DNA of 64,000 nt from Clostridium swellfunianum (GCF_023656515.1 NZ_JAMOFV010000006.1:2333243-2397242); one strand, 5' to 3'; counted from the first letter of the stretch, positions 54,140 through 63,060 are shown. The notes: generated by a model not told the origin, from the sequence alone. Made by a program: numbers and translations.

Positions 54140-54844
54140 TTATTTACCAGCTAACTTTTTCATATATCCGTATAAAAAACTATAGTACTCCGGAGCCTTC
54201 TCCTTTTCAAGCTTCTCAGGAAGTCCATTAATTTGCGCCTTTAATTCTTCAAGTAAAGCAAAATTTTTGCTGTTTTTATCTACATCTTTTAAGCCTTTAA
54301 GCCATTCTTTAATTTCACTGCTATTTACAGACTGTACATCCTTTTCGCTCAGCTTTGAAAGCACATCCAATTCTGCACCTATGGCCGCAGCAATAGCCTC
54401 ATCACAAGCATCGCCTGAGCCGCCTAATTCAAATATCATTTTGGAATTATCTATATTATTTTCTGTTAAAAGCTTTATTTTGCTTAAAGCTTCTTCTTCA
54501 CTATATATCCCAAGCAGCACTCTTGTCCCATCTGGATCTTGAATAGTAAATGGATTTCCATAGGTACTTAAAGCATTTTTTGTTTTTTCCACTCCCGGAG
54601 CTTCTCTAAACTTCCCGCCCTGAACTGCTATATATTTAACCTTGCCTTTTATTTCGGTTTTATTAGCCACATCAACAGCATTTTGAGGCTTTATAACCTC
54701 ATCTTTTCTAGCCGAATTTTTCAGAAAAACATTTGATACCACAGTACCAATTAAAAATGCAAATACAAGTGTAGAAAACAGAACTAGTCCTAAAACTAAA
54801 TTGCCGTTGTTTTTTCTTTTCATATCATATCTTGTGTACTTCAT
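54140..54844 (-). CDS. SPOR-domain protein
   Basis: The 234-residue protein has a basic N-terminus, one membrane helix (about 17-38) and an extracellular SPOR-like domain (YIAVQGGKFREAPGVEKTKN, FTIQDPDGTRVLLGIYSEEE) that would bind denuded peptidoglycan. The C-terminal half is helical. Start is ATG 54844 behind GGAGGG. Possible role in division or sporulation; not proven by the sequence. Confidence 0.78.
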   Translation of the reverse strand: MKYTRYDMKRKNNGNLVLGLVLFSTLVFAFLIGTVVSNVFLKNSARKDEVIKPQNAVDVANKTEIKGKVKYIAVQGGKFREAPGVEKTKNALSTYGNPFTIQDPDGTRVLLGIYSEEEALSKIKLLTENNIDNSKMIFELGGSGDACDEAIAAAIGAELDVLSKLSEKDVQSVNSSEIKEWLKGLKDVDKNSKNFALLEELKAQINGLPEKLEKEKAPEYYSFLYGYMKKLAGK

Positions 54845-54924
54845 TTTATATCCCTCCATTAAAATCACAGAACCATACTATATTTAATACTATTTATGGA
54901 AGGACAAATTTATGATAAAAAAAA

Positions 54925-54943
54925 CTCGGCAAATTTTGCCGAG
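54925..54943 (-). terminator. Terminator of the NlpC/P60 gene
   Basis: CTCGGCAAA/TTTGCCGAG stem followed by eight T on the minus strand. Confidence 0.9.
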
Positions 54944-54951
54944 ACCAACCA

Positions 54952-55593
54952 TTATTTTAATACTCTTTTCGCACCTACAAGTCGAGATGCATAGTAGCCT
55001 TCAGATAAACTGCTGACTATAACTCCACTTCTGGAGTTTCCAGCGTGAATAAATCTTCCGCCACCAATATAAATTCCAACGTGGGATATTGAACCGTATG
55101 TGTTAAAAAACACCAAATCTCCTTGAGCTAAATTACTTTTGCTTACTGATTTACCATAACCATACTGACTTCCTGACTGATGAGGCAAGCTAACACCAAA
55201 CGCTTTATAAACGTATGAAGTAAAGCCTGAACAATCAAACGCATTAGGTCCTGAAGCACCCCATATGTATGGCTTGCCTAAGAATTTATAAGCGTAAGCT
55301 ACTACATTGTTGCTTCCTTCAGGAGCTTTTGGTCCTGCCTGATTTAATCCGCTGCCACCTCTGTTTAAGGTAGTTTTCTTAGTTGTACTGGTTACTCTGT
55401 TCTCCCTTTGTGCATTTCTCTCTGGAACTTTTATAGTCTTGTCCGAGTTTAAGCTAGCTGAACGAACAACCACACTTGGCTGATCTTTAACAGCTGCATC
55501 TGCTTTAACCTCATAAGCTGTGAACTTTGAAATTAATGCGACAGCCATCACAGTAGCAACAAAAATAAATGGTTTTGTTTTAGAGAATTTCAT
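54952..55593 (-). CDS. NlpC/P60 family cell-wall hydrolase
   Basis: The 213-residue protein has a signal peptide (1-31), a basic low-complexity linker, and an NlpC/P60 domain: KPYIWGASGPNAFDCSGFTS (catalytic Cys near residue 120), GSISHVGIYIGGGRFIHAGN (catalytic His near residue 169). Such enzymes cleave gamma-D-Glu-mDAP bonds in peptidoglycan. A c-di-AMP riboswitch precedes it, the well-known control for wall hydrolases. ATG follows GGGGGGG. Confidence 0.93.
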   Translation of the reverse strand: MKFSKTKPFIFVATVMAVALISKFTAYEVKADAAVKDQPSVVVRSASLNSDKTIKVPERNAQRENRVTSTTKKTTLNRGGSGLNQAGPKAPEGSNNVVAYAYKFLGKPYIWGASGPNAFDCSGFTSYVYKAFGVSLPHQSGSQYGYGKSVSKSNLAQGDLVFFNTYGSISHVGIYIGGGRFIHAGNSRSGVIVSSLSEGYYASRLVGAKRVLK

Positions 55594-55599
55594 TCGTGT

Positions 55600-55725
55600 T
55601 CCCCCCCTTCTTGCTTCCGGAGTTAGCTGACGGGTTCGGGTGAAGGTTCCCTACTGATTTAAATTTATCAGATTAACCCCAATATGACGGTTCCTCCGTA
55701 CCTAAAATAGGATTCAGCATATTTT
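55600..55725 (-). promoter_or_regulatory. c-di-AMP riboswitch (ydaO/yuaA type)
   Basis: On the minus strand the leader carries AGGTACGGAGGAACCGT, TTGGGGTTAATCTGATAA, AGTAGGGAACCTTCACCCGA and ACCCGTCAGCTAACTCCGGA, which follow the ydaO/yuaA consensus closely. It sits immediately ahead of the NlpC/P60 gene and ends at its ribosome binding site. Confidence 0.92.
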
Positions 55726-55726
55726 C

Positions 55727-55756
55727 ATTATAATTTATTAAAGGTTTATATGTCAA
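55727..55756 (-). promoter_or_regulatory. Promoter of the riboswitch-NlpC/P60 unit
   Basis: On the minus strand TTGACA (55756-55751), 18-nt spacer, TATAAT (55732-55727): two perfect sigma-A hexamers directly upstream of the riboswitch. Confidence 0.8.
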
Positions 55757-55823
55757 TTAAGTTTGACCATATTGATGAATAATTTACCAACTTTTAGGGT
55801 ATACTTTCCAATTATGCCTTAAA

Positions 55824-56339
55824 TTATAATTCCTTTTTAAAAATCATCATATCTTTATACTGCTCATCCACCTTGAAGAACCCTTTAGATATTCTCATAA
55901 GCCTATAGCCGTTTTTGTTCCAAAACCTTAAAAACTTTGTATCCTGCTCGCAAACTCCACAGTAGAAATCATATATGCCAAAACCTTGATTAAAATAATT
56001 TTCAACACCTTCTACTATTTTGCTGCCTATACCTTTATTTCTACATTCCTTATCTATTAAAAAATACCAAATCCAAACCTCATTAGGATTTTTAAATTCT
56101 ATCCTTCCTTTTAAAATTCCAATTAAGGCATCACCCTTATTTATCTTTAAAAAGAATTCTCCTTCACTTACATAGTACTCTAAAAATCTTTCATATATCT
56201 CTTTTAGCCCTAGTGGCTTTTCTTTGTCATTTAAGTTGTAATTTTGATTATTAATCCATTTTTGAATAGAAACAACATCTTCTTTTTTAACGCTTCTAAT
56301 ATATATATCATCATCAATATTAACATTCATATCAAACAT
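55824..56339 (-). CDS. GNAT acetyltransferase (AAC(6')/RimJ-like)
   Basis: The 171-residue protein has IYIRSVKKEDVVSIQKWINN at the N-terminus. The acetyl-CoA motif is VWIWYFLIDKECRNKGIGSK near residues 93-112, and FLRFWNKNGYRLM is near the end. The start resembles aminoglycoside 6'-acetyltransferase or RimJ-type proteins, but the substrate is not determinable. ATG follows AGAGGTG. Confidence 0.85.
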   Translation of the reverse strand: MFDMNVNIDDDIYIRSVKKEDVVSIQKWINNQNYNLNDKEKPLGLKEIYERFLEYYVSEGEFFLKINKGDALIGILKGRIEFKNPNEVWIWYFLIDKECRNKGIGSKIVEGVENYFNQGFGIYDFYCGVCEQDTKFLRFWNKNGYRLMRISKGFFKVDEQYKDMMIFKKEL

Positions 56340-56527
56340 AAATTCACCTCTTGAATATTTAAATTCTACAAAGCCTTTTAAAATCCTTTTAACTGTACAT
56401 TTTTTCTTTAAAAAATTAGCAAAAGCAATATAAACAATTTTATGAAAATGTGTTATTATTTTAGAGAAGACATAAATTGTAAACGCATAAGATTATCAAT
56501 TTTTATGTAGGATTGGGAGGGTTTATT

Positions 56528-57922
56528 ATGCTAGGTGTAAACGACAACAAACTCTATAGTAATTTATTGATTTTTAAATTTAAAAATTTTTCATTGGAAT
56601 ATCCAGAGGAAATAAGAGAAATACTTGCCTATTCTGAGAATAGTGGAGATTTAAAAGAACTGGAAATATTAAATACCTTGGGGAAGTGCGATTACAAAAA
56701 AGTATTTATATTAGGACTTGGCACCACAGAGGAATTCAATTCTGTAAAGCTCATGAGAGCTTTAGGCAGTGCTGTAAAAAGCATAAAAAACTCCATTGAA
56801 GACTTAGATATACTAGATAATCTTAGGGAAGATTTCGGATATAATATAGGACAAGTTTTAGAATTGTCTCTTTATAAATTTAAGGGCATTAAGCAAAAGG
56901 AAATTAATGTTAAGCTTCAAAAGGTGAATGTAATATCAAGCTGCAAGGATGAAATAAGCAAAGGCTTTATAGTTGGAAATTCTGTAAACTTCGTCCGCAA
57001 CCTTGTAAGCCTGCCTTCAAATTATGTAACTCCTAAATACATAGCACAACAAGCTGAAAACATAGCAAAAGAGGGAAACCTTGATATAAAAATAATTGAT
57101 AAATACATGCTTGAACAGATGGGAATGAACGCTATTTTATATGTTGGAAAGGGCAGCCTTCACAGTCCTAGGCTAGTAGCCCTTCAGTATTTTGGCGATT
57201 CTTCAAGCAAGGAGATAACTGCAATTATTGGAAAGGGAGTTACCTTTGACAGCGGCGGAATAACACTTAAGCCAGGTAAAGGCATGGAAAACATGGTTTC
57301 AGACATGGCAGGCGCTGCTTCTGTACTTGGAACCATGAAGGCTCTTTCAAAGCTTAGGCCAAAAAAGAATATTATTGCACTTATTCCTACAGTGGAAAAT
57401 ATGCCTTCAGGAAACGCCTATAAGCCTGGAGATGTAATAACTACCTACTGCGGCAAAACAGTACAGGTAATTTCAACAGATGCAGAAGGAAGGCTTATCC
57501 TTTGCGATGCAATAGCTTATGCTAAAGAACTTGGAGCAACCAACATAATAGATATAGCTACATTAACAGGCTCCTGCTCACAATTTTTAGGTGGTATAAA
57601 CGCTGGACTTTTAAGCAATTCTGATGAGCTTGCAAACAGTATTATAAATACAGGAAAGGAAGTTGGAGAAAACTTCTGGAGACTTCCAAACAACCCTGAA
57701 TACTTAGAACAGTTAAAAACAGACAGTGCGGATCTTAAAAACTCTGGAACCTCCTGTGGAGCTATAGTTGCAGGTCTATTCCTTGAAAGCTTTGCTGAGG
57801 ATGTGAATTTTGCTCACCTTGACATTGCCGGCTGCGCTGGTTCAGCCTCAGGCTCAGATTTATACGACGCTGGTGCTACTGGAATGCCAACAAGAACCCT
57901 TATTGAATTACTAATGAAATAA
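56528..57922 (+). CDS. pepA: Leucyl aminopeptidase (M17)
   Basis: The 464-residue metallopeptidase has the two-metal site KGVTFDSGGITLKPGKGMEN, MVSDMAGAASVLGTM and STDAEGRLILCDAIAYAKE (family NTDAEGRL), plus DIATLTGSC. It removes N-terminal residues in the cytoplasm. The start is ATG 56528 behind GGGAGGG, not the TTG five codons upstream. A bidirectional terminator separates it from the convergent DUF4317 gene. Confidence 0.95.
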   Translation: MLGVNDNKLYSNLLIFKFKNFSLEYPEEIREILAYSENSGDLKELEILNTLGKCDYKKVFILGLGTTEEFNSVKLMRALGSAVKSIKNSIEDLDILDNLREDFGYNIGQVLELSLYKFKGIKQKEINVKLQKVNVISSCKDEISKGFIVGNSVNFVRNLVSLPSNYVTPKYIAQQAENIAKEGNLDIKIIDKYMLEQMGMNAILYVGKGSLHSPRLVALQYFGDSSSKEITAIIGKGVTFDSGGITLKPGKGMENMVSDMAGAASVLGTMKALSKLRPKKNIIALIPTVENMPSGNAYKPGDVITTYCGKTVQVISTDAEGRLILCDAIAYAKELGATNIIDIATLTGSCSQFLGGINAGLLSNSDELANSIINTGKEVGENFWRLPNNPEYLEQLKTDSADLKNSGTSCGAIVAGLFLESFAEDVNFAHLDIAGCAGSASGSDLYDAGATGMPTRTLIELLMK

Positions 57923-57929
57923 AGCACAT

Positions 57930-57963
57930 AAAAAATGCCTTGCTAAAAAGCAGGGCATTTTTT
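57930..57963. terminator. Bidirectional terminator between pepA and DUF4317
   Basis: AAAAAATGCCTTGCT/AGCAGGGCATTTTTT stem (one mismatch), with T-runs on both strands. Confidence 0.9.
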
Positions 57964-57965
57964 AT

Positions 57966-59126
57966 TTATTCTTCTGCAGTTAATTTAAAACCGTCTATAT
58001 TAACATCATCAGCAAGCTCAATCATTAAGTATCTTCCGCCGTCATCCCCTTTAACCTGCTTTATAAAGCTTAGGTTTTTAGGGCTCATACTAATGGATAA
58101 ATCCTCATTCCAAATCTTTAAGGACTTGGATTTAAAATCAGGAAGTATGTTTTTCACGTTAAAGCTGTAGTCTTTTCCGCAGGTGTCTTCAAAAGCCCTT
58201 TCCAGAACCTCTATGTCTTTTTCCTCTATTCCATTCAATATGTATTTCATATCGCTTAAAGTAATAGCTGTCTCTTCATTTTCATCATGCAGCTCCTTAA
58301 GTTCATCTATTTTTGTATACATGTCTTCAATAACTTCTGGCCTCACGCTTTCGCCAACCACAGTCTTTATTATATCTGTAAAGCACTGCTTCTCTTCCTC
58401 TGCTGTAAGCTTCATGCTGCAGCTTAATATGTTTTCTATAAATCTATAGTTAAGCTCCTTTGGCTTTGAGTTATAGTACATAACCTTATTCACATCGGCA
58501 TAGCCGTTGTCGAAGGTTGGAAACATAAATCCATCTAAAGGAGTATTTAGGTTTATGAAGGTATCAAGTACGCTGCTTGGCTTAAACTCCTTTTCCTCAT
58601 AGCTAAATACCAAACTCTTTTTAAAAGGCTCAACCTTATTAATACTTCCTATAACAAAATTTAAAGACTGAATAACTTCATCAAGCTCCTGTATTTCATC
58701 AGAAGCCTTTCTATTCTTGTTTCCTACCCAGTAGTCACCTTTTGCAAGAGTAAGAACTACATCAGTTTCATATGTATAGTTTTCCAACAGCTTGGCTACA
58801 ATTTTATCAGCACCTTGAGTGAAGTTTTCTGAATCCTCGCTTCTATACATGCTGTCAAAGTTTAATTGTGCCTCGTTGCCTTCTTCAACTGCTATAAAAG
58901 GAAGCTCAAACAATTTTGAATCTAAAGCTCCTCCAAGCATTTTCTTGAAATTATTTAAATAAAGCTCTTGAGCTTCGGTATCAATCATTGGAAAATAGCT
59001 TAAGTTTGAGTATAGCACTGAATTGCTGTCCTTCTTAATATAAACGTTATATATCTCTTTAAAATTAAGCATTACACTATCTAGCTTAAACTCTTTTTTC
59101 ATTCTGTTTAGCTCTTTTTTATTCAT
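57966..59126 (-). CDS. DUF4317 family protein
   Basis: The 386-residue protein begins MNKKELNRMKKEFKLDSVML, the DUF4317 start, and has YNVYIKKDSNSV and VVLTLAKGDYWVGNKNRK. No signal peptide or membrane segment. Function unknown; common in Clostridia. The start is ATG 59126 behind GGGGGTAGG; a longer in-frame ORF would run through the tRNA-Leu gene and is rejected. Confidence 0.85.
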   Translation of the reverse strand: MNKKELNRMKKEFKLDSVMLNFKEIYNVYIKKDSNSVLYSNLSYFPMIDTEAQELYLNNFKKMLGGALDSKLFELPFIAVEEGNEAQLNFDSMYRSEDSENFTQGADKIVAKLLENYTYETDVVLTLAKGDYWVGNKNRKASDEIQELDEVIQSLNFVIGSINKVEPFKKSLVFSYEEKEFKPSSVLDTFINLNTPLDGFMFPTFDNGYADVNKVMYYNSKPKELNYRFIENILSCSMKLTAEEEKQCFTDIIKTVVGESVRPEVIEDMYTKIDELKELHDENEETAITLSDMKYILNGIEEKDIEVLERAFEDTCGKDYSFNVKNILPDFKSKSLKIWNEDLSISMSPKNLSFIKQVKGDDGGRYLMIELADDVNIDGFKLTAEE

Positions 59127-59162
59127 TTGCCTACCCCCATCTTCTAATTTTGGACAAAAAAA

Positions 59163-59245
59163 TGGTGCAGGAGACGGGACTTGAACCCGTACGGTCTCCC
59201 ACACGCCCCTCAAACGTGCGCGTCTGCCGATTCCGCCACTCCTGC
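59163..59245 (-). tRNA. tRNA-Leu (anticodon GAG)
   Basis: The minus strand starts GCAGGAGTGGCGGAATCGGC and ends CTCCTGCACCA. The anticodon stem-loop CACGT-TTGAGGG-GCGTG gives GAG; a long variable arm marks it as class II. T-arm is CGGG-TTCAAGT-CCCG. CCA is encoded. Confidence 0.96.
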
Positions 59246-59314
59246 ATTTCTTATTGGACTTATGAACATGTACTGCAAATATGTGATACATGTCTTATGT
59301 CTTTTACAAATATG

Positions 59315-59343
59315 ATTATATATTGTTTTTTTGTTTTTTTCAA
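59315..59343 (-). promoter_or_regulatory. Promoter of tRNA-Leu
   Basis: On the minus strand TTGAAA (59343-59338), 17-nt spacer, TATAAT (59320-59315), about 70 nt upstream of the tRNA. Confidence 0.6.
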
Positions 59344-59526
59344 GAGGTTTTTATGAAAAAATTGGTGGAAGCATGTATAATAAATTCACCTTACTTAAGA
59401 CTTAACTACCAATTAAAGTCTTTAGTCAGCCAGATAACTAGATAAATTGTTAACTTTTTATATTCTTATATTCTTTTCTTCTTATATTTATTTAAATATC
59501 CATCTAGCTATCCAGCTCTATCTTTT

Positions 59527-60435
59527 CTAGTTTATATACTTAGCGAATTTTTCTATTTTAGTCAGCAGTCGTTTTGGTTTGTCTATATTTATAATTTTTT
59601 CATAAAGCTCAGGTGCTTGCTCATAGATTGCATTGATTTGATCAGGGAAGTTATCATAGTGCTTAGCAATTTCATTATACTTGTCGCATAAAAACTTATT
59701 CTTTAGCTGTATGGCAATATCTGAAACAAGTGTCCGTGTAGCTGGCTGAGGTGTGTGAGGCCTGTCAAATTCTAAAGCTACAATGCTGCCGCTGATTTTT
59801 ATTTCACTATCTTTATAGCCAGCATTTTTTAAACCTTGTATAAAAGCTTTCTGCATTACCTTGTCCTTAAAATTAATGCTTAAGTCCATTGTCAACTCAT
59901 AAGGATTAGAAAACAATCCTAGCTTAAAGCCAGTGAGCCACCAGTGCTTTCCCTCTCTTGTAAAAAGCTTTTTACCATATTTTTTTAAAGTATAAGACAT
60001 TTCAAGAGCCTCATGGTCGCTTACAGTATAGAAAAGCGGCCCCTTGAAAACTCCTGGTATCTCTATGTCAGGACCATCCGTTGCATAGATGCCTATCTCT
60101 GCACCTGTAGGCAAATCATATTGCCCCTTCCAAAACTCTATAAGCCATCTTCTTCCCTCATATTCAAAGTAAATAGGTTCGCAATCTATAATCATTCCAA
60201 AAAGCGCTGCACCTTCATCATATAACCTGCAATAGCCCATGCTCCTTTGCCAAGCATTCATATTAGAATAAAATATGTCCTGCTTTTCATCGTAGGAGTA
60301 TCCAGCAGCTTCTATCGCTTTTTCCAATCTATCATCTACTCTATCACTATCTAAATCAACAAACCGTGTTAAAATTTTTTCTTGCTTTTTCTTTCTTCTA
60401 TAAGTAGACAGATCTGACATTAAGGCTGTAAACAT
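59527..60435 (-). CDS. DUF4474 family protein
   Basis: The 302-residue protein carries the DUF4474 domain: GYSYDEKQDIFYSNMNAWQR, EPIYFEYEGRRWLIEFWKGQ, YDLPTGAEIGIYATDGPDIE, then FKLGLFSNPYELTMDLSINF. No signal peptide, no membrane segment, function unknown; a phospholipid or envelope context cannot be seen. ATG follows AAGGAGGG. A structured leader RNA precedes the gene (60457-60511). Confidence 0.82.
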   Translation of the reverse strand: MFTALMSDLSTYRRKKKQEKILTRFVDLDSDRVDDRLEKAIEAAGYSYDEKQDIFYSNMNAWQRSMGYCRLYDEGAALFGMIIDCEPIYFEYEGRRWLIEFWKGQYDLPTGAEIGIYATDGPDIEIPGVFKGPLFYTVSDHEALEMSYTLKKYGKKLFTREGKHWWLTGFKLGLFSNPYELTMDLSINFKDKVMQKAFIQGLKNAGYKDSEIKISGSIVALEFDRPHTPQPATRTLVSDIAIQLKNKFLCDKYNEIAKHYDNFPDQINAIYEQAPELYEKIINIDKPKRLLTKIEKFAKYIN

Positions 60436-60456
60436 AGTTAACCCTCCTTAATAGCC

Positions 60457-60511
60457 GGAAGCAGGAACAGCCTATGTATACCGATTTACTTCGGTTAGCC
60501 TGCCCACTTCC
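60457..60511 (-). ncRNA. Structured 5' leader of the DUF4474 gene
   Basis: The minus-strand leader folds as a long hairpin: GGAA/TTCC outside, GCAGG/CCTGC next, CTA/TAG with a bulge, and ACCGA/TCGGT at the tip. It lies 22 nt before the ATG, ending near the ribosome binding site. I do not recognise it as a known riboswitch; it may be a regulatory RNA or only a stable leader. Confidence 0.4.
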
Positions 60512-60549
60512 TCATTATCTTTTTTCACAATATATTATTCCGAAATAAT

Positions 60550-60601
60550 AAAAATGTGTCTGGCTTTAGCATATGAATGCAGAAAAGCCAGACACATTTT
60601 T
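60550..60601 (-). terminator. Terminator of the spmA-spmB-S66 operon
   Basis: AAAAATGTGTCTGGCTTT pairs with AAAGCCAGACACATTTTT over 18 bp around a 17-nt loop, overlapping the stop codon of the S66 peptidase gene. Confidence 0.9.
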
Positions 60602-61514
60602 ATCTTATAAACTTTATTTTGCTACTCCTTGTATCCATTATGCATTTTGCACCTAAGGGAATTGTAGACATTGGATAGCAATGGCCAGATTTGATATTAT
60701 ACATTACCGGCTTGTTATAATCAGCTAAAACATCTTTAAGCATGTCAACCACAGTATAGCTTTCATCTCTTGTATTAGTGCAGTCTGTAAAATCCCCAAA
60801 TATTATTCCTTCTGCTTCCTGAAGTTTTTGTGAATATTTAAGCTGATACATCATTCTATCTAATCTAGCTACAGTCTCGCCAACATCTTCAATAAAAAGT
60901 ATCTTACCCTTAGTTTCTATTTCATATGGAGTTCCAATCATGGAGGTTATAAGCGCTAGATTTCCTCCAACAATAGTTCCTTCAGCTCTTCCTTCCACCA
61001 TAACCTGAAAGCTTTCGCCCTCTGGATTATACAAGCTTAATTCACTGTCCATGTTTAATGCCTTTTCAAAGCTTTCTCTAGTAAAGCTGTCAAAATCATT
61101 CAGCATGTTTGATTTAACCATAGGACCATGGAAGGTTATAAAATCGCATTTTTGGTTAAAGTTTATATGAAGATTGGTTACATCGCTGTAGCCAACAAAT
61201 ATTTTAGGATTCCTCTTTATCATTTCAAAATCTAGCTTATCCATAGTATGGGAGCTTGTGTCTCCGCCTCTAATGCACCAAATAGCTTTAACTTCTTTAT
61301 CCATAAACATTTCATTTATGTCTTCTGCTTTCTCTTTCCCTGTACCTGCTGAATATCCATGAATAGAACGATAAGTGCATTTTCCCATCTTTACCTTATA
61401 GCCCATATCCTCTACAAGCTTTTTGCAGGCATCAGCTTCATCTTTTGTAACTGGAGAGGAAGGCGCTATAATACCAACAGTATCTCCTTTTTTAAGCTTA
61501 TCTGGAAAGATCAT
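60600..61514 (-). CDS. LD-carboxypeptidase family (S66) peptidase
   Basis: The 304-residue S66 protein has GIIAPSSPVTKDEADACKKL, AIWCIRGGDTSSHTMDKLDF, IFVGYSDVTNLHINF (catalytic Ser in GYSD), GGNLALITSMIGTPYEIETK and GKILFIEDVGETVARLDRMM. S66 enzymes release D-Ala from tetrapeptides of murein after mDAP/Lys, or cleave related amide bonds (MccF). No signal peptide, so it acts in the cytoplasm. It is 19 nt after spmB, hence within the lysine-riboswitch operon. ATG follows AAAGAGGTG. Confidence 0.9.
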   Translation of the reverse strand: MIFPDKLKKGDTVGIIAPSSPVTKDEADACKKLVEDMGYKVKMGKCTYRSIHGYSAGTGKEKAEDINEMFMDKEVKAIWCIRGGDTSSHTMDKLDFEMIKRNPKIFVGYSDVTNLHINFNQKCDFITFHGPMVKSNMLNDFDSFTRESFEKALNMDSELSLYNPEGESFQVMVEGRAEGTIVGGNLALITSMIGTPYEIETKGKILFIEDVGETVARLDRMMYQLKYSQKLQEAEGIIFGDFTDCTNTRDESYTVVDMLKDVLADYNKPVMYNIKSGHCYPMSTIPLGAKCIMDTRSSKIKFIR

Positions 61515-61533
61515 TTTTTACACCTCTTTAAAT

Positions 61534-62067
61534 TTAGAATACTAGGTTTGTAACAATTACAGCTACAATAAGGCTTATTACGTCAACCAATAATCCTACT
61601 GGTACTGAGTGTCTGGTTTTGCTTATCTTAACAGAACCATAGTATACAGCTATAATATACATAGTTGTTTCAGTGGAACCCATTGCTACAGAAGCCATTT
61701 TTCCAATTAGTGAGTCAGGACCATGCGTTTTAAACAATTCCACCATCATTCCCTGCGCTCCTCCACCGGACAAGGACCTCATAATTCCCATTGGCAGTAT
61801 TTCAGCAGGCATTCCTATCAGGTTAGTTACTGGGCTAAGAAGCTTTACAACTATATCCATTGCCCCTGAAGCTCTAAAAATTCCAATGGCAAACAGCATT
61901 GCAACCAAATAAGGTATTATTCTTACTGCTGTTGTAAACCCTTCCTTTGCACCTTCAGTAAACACTTCATAGACCTTTACCTTTTTAATAAAGCCGTAAA
62001 GCGGTATTCCAAGCAGCAGAAGTGGTACAGCATGAAGCGAAACTTGACCCATTATATATTGAAACAT
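61534..62067 (-). CDS. spmB: Spore maturation protein B
   Basis: The 177-residue membrane protein has GIPLYGFIKKVKVYEVFTEG and the nucleoside-transporter Gate domain (IPYLVAMLFAIGIFRASGAM; MRSLSGGGAQGMM; MGSTETTMYIIAVYYG). In Bacillus SpmA and SpmB are needed for full spore-core dehydration. The Gate domain indicates a transport role. ATG follows AGTAGGAGGG, 15 nt after spmA. Confidence 0.93.
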   Translation of the reverse strand: MFQYIMGQVSLHAVPLLLLGIPLYGFIKKVKVYEVFTEGAKEGFTTAVRIIPYLVAMLFAIGIFRASGAMDIVVKLLSPVTNLIGMPAEILPMGIMRSLSGGGAQGMMVELFKTHGPDSLIGKMASVAMGSTETTMYIIAVYYGSVKISKTRHSVPVGLLVDVISLIVAVIVTNLVF

Positions 62068-62082
62068 CTTTCTTCCCTCCTA

Positions 62083-62721
62083 CTAATTATCAGCATTTTC
62101 AATGCTAACTGTTTCATTTTCGTCTATGAAATTCTCAATTCTATACTTTTTTCTTTTAGCAAAAAGCTTTGTAAGAAAAATAGCACATATGAAGCATACT
62201 GAGGTTGAAAGAAGTATTGGCCCTATAACCTCAGTTGGATTTTTAGAACCTGCTGCAACTCTTAAGCCTATAATTGTTGCTGGTATTAGCGCAACACAAG
62301 CATCATTTATAGCCAAAAACATTACCATATCGTCAGTTGCTACTCCCTTATGTTTATTAAGAGAATCCAGTTCCTTCATAGCTTTTAATCCAAGAGGTGT
62401 GGCAGCATTTCCAAGCCCTAAAATATTAGCAGAAATGTTCATAATCATTGCGCCCATAGCAGGGTGCTCCGCAGGTACACCTTTAAACAACTTTTTCATC
62501 AGAGGGCTCACAGCTTTTCCTACAAGCTTTACAAGTCCTGATTTTTCAGCAATAGCCATAATACCTAACCATAAGGTCATGGTTCCTATAAGACCTATAC
62601 ATATTTCCACTGCTGTGTTCGCAAAATTGAAGGCTGCATCACTAACAGCTTGTACATTTCCAGTAAAAATTGCAGTAACTACTCCAATAACAATTAATCC
62701 TAACCAAATTACATTTAACAT
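62083..62721 (-). CDS. spmA: Spore maturation protein A
   Basis: The 212-residue membrane protein has a Gate domain: TAVEICIGLIGTMTLWLGIM, SPLMKKLFKGVPAEHPAMGA and NISANILGLGNAATPLGLKA. It is the partner of SpmB. It is the first gene after the lysine riboswitch and its terminator; ATG follows AAGGGAG. Confidence 0.93.
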   Translation of the reverse strand: MLNVIWLGLIVIGVVTAIFTGNVQAVSDAAFNFANTAVEICIGLIGTMTLWLGIMAIAEKSGLVKLVGKAVSPLMKKLFKGVPAEHPAMGAMIMNISANILGLGNAATPLGLKAMKELDSLNKHKGVATDDMVMFLAINDACVALIPATIIGLRVAAGSKNPTEVIGPILLSTSVCFICAIFLTKLFAKRKKYRIENFIDENETVSIENADN

Positions 62722-62787
62722 TTCTTTTCTCCCTTCATTCTTTTCTTAGAGTCTTGTTTCCCCATGAGCAATTAATTTTGGGTAAAC

Positions 62788-62815
62788 AAAAAACACCTAA
62801 CAGGTTTGTCGGGTG
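62788..62815 (-). terminator. Attenuator terminator of the lysine riboswitch
   Basis: On the minus strand CACCCGACA pairs with TGTTAGGTG (two G-U or mismatched positions) and is followed by TTTTTT. It lies between the aptamer and the spmA start, as expected for a transcription-attenuating riboswitch. Confidence 0.85.
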
Positions 62816-62839
62816 CTTGTACAATTATATCAAAACCAA

Positions 62840-63060
62840 GACAATCCTCCCCTCTTGCTCAATGTGAGATAGCACAACATCATAGCATGGAGCAAACACT
62901 ATGATGACAGTTCTGTACCTGTTCAATACAGCCCCAGCACCAGGCTTTGGTGCCTGACACTTCGGCGATGGCTCCTTTCTCAATACGTCATAGGCTTCCA
63001 GCCTCAATATAGCTACTATTAGCAATCGCGCCTCTACCCCACCCCTTTGGATGAGGATTT
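62840..63060 (-). promoter_or_regulatory. Lysine riboswitch (L box)
   Basis: The minus strand carries the core strings of the lysine aptamer in order: GTAGAGGCGCGATTGC, AGGAGCCATCGCCGAAGTG, GGTGCTGGGGCTGTATTGAA, AGAACTGTCATCATAG and TTGTGCTATCTCACATTG. These match the Bacillus lysC leader blocks AGAGGTGCGA, GTCGCCGAAG, TGCATTGAA, GGCTGTCA and GGGCTATCTC. P1 is formed by AATCCTC and GAGGATT-type ends. Immediately downstream are a terminator and spmA. Confidence 0.93.

Noticed and set aside
59127..59291. N-terminal extension of the DUF4317 frame
   Set aside because: The extra 55 codons are the tRNA-Leu gene read as protein; the ribosome binding site supports ATG 59126.
59150..59356. 68-codon plus-strand ORF
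   Set aside because: Antisense to tRNA-Leu and its promoter, no ribosome binding site.
62825..63025. 66-codon minus-strand ORF upstream of spmA
   Set aside because: It lies wholly inside the lysine riboswitch; the sequence is explained by the conserved aptamer.
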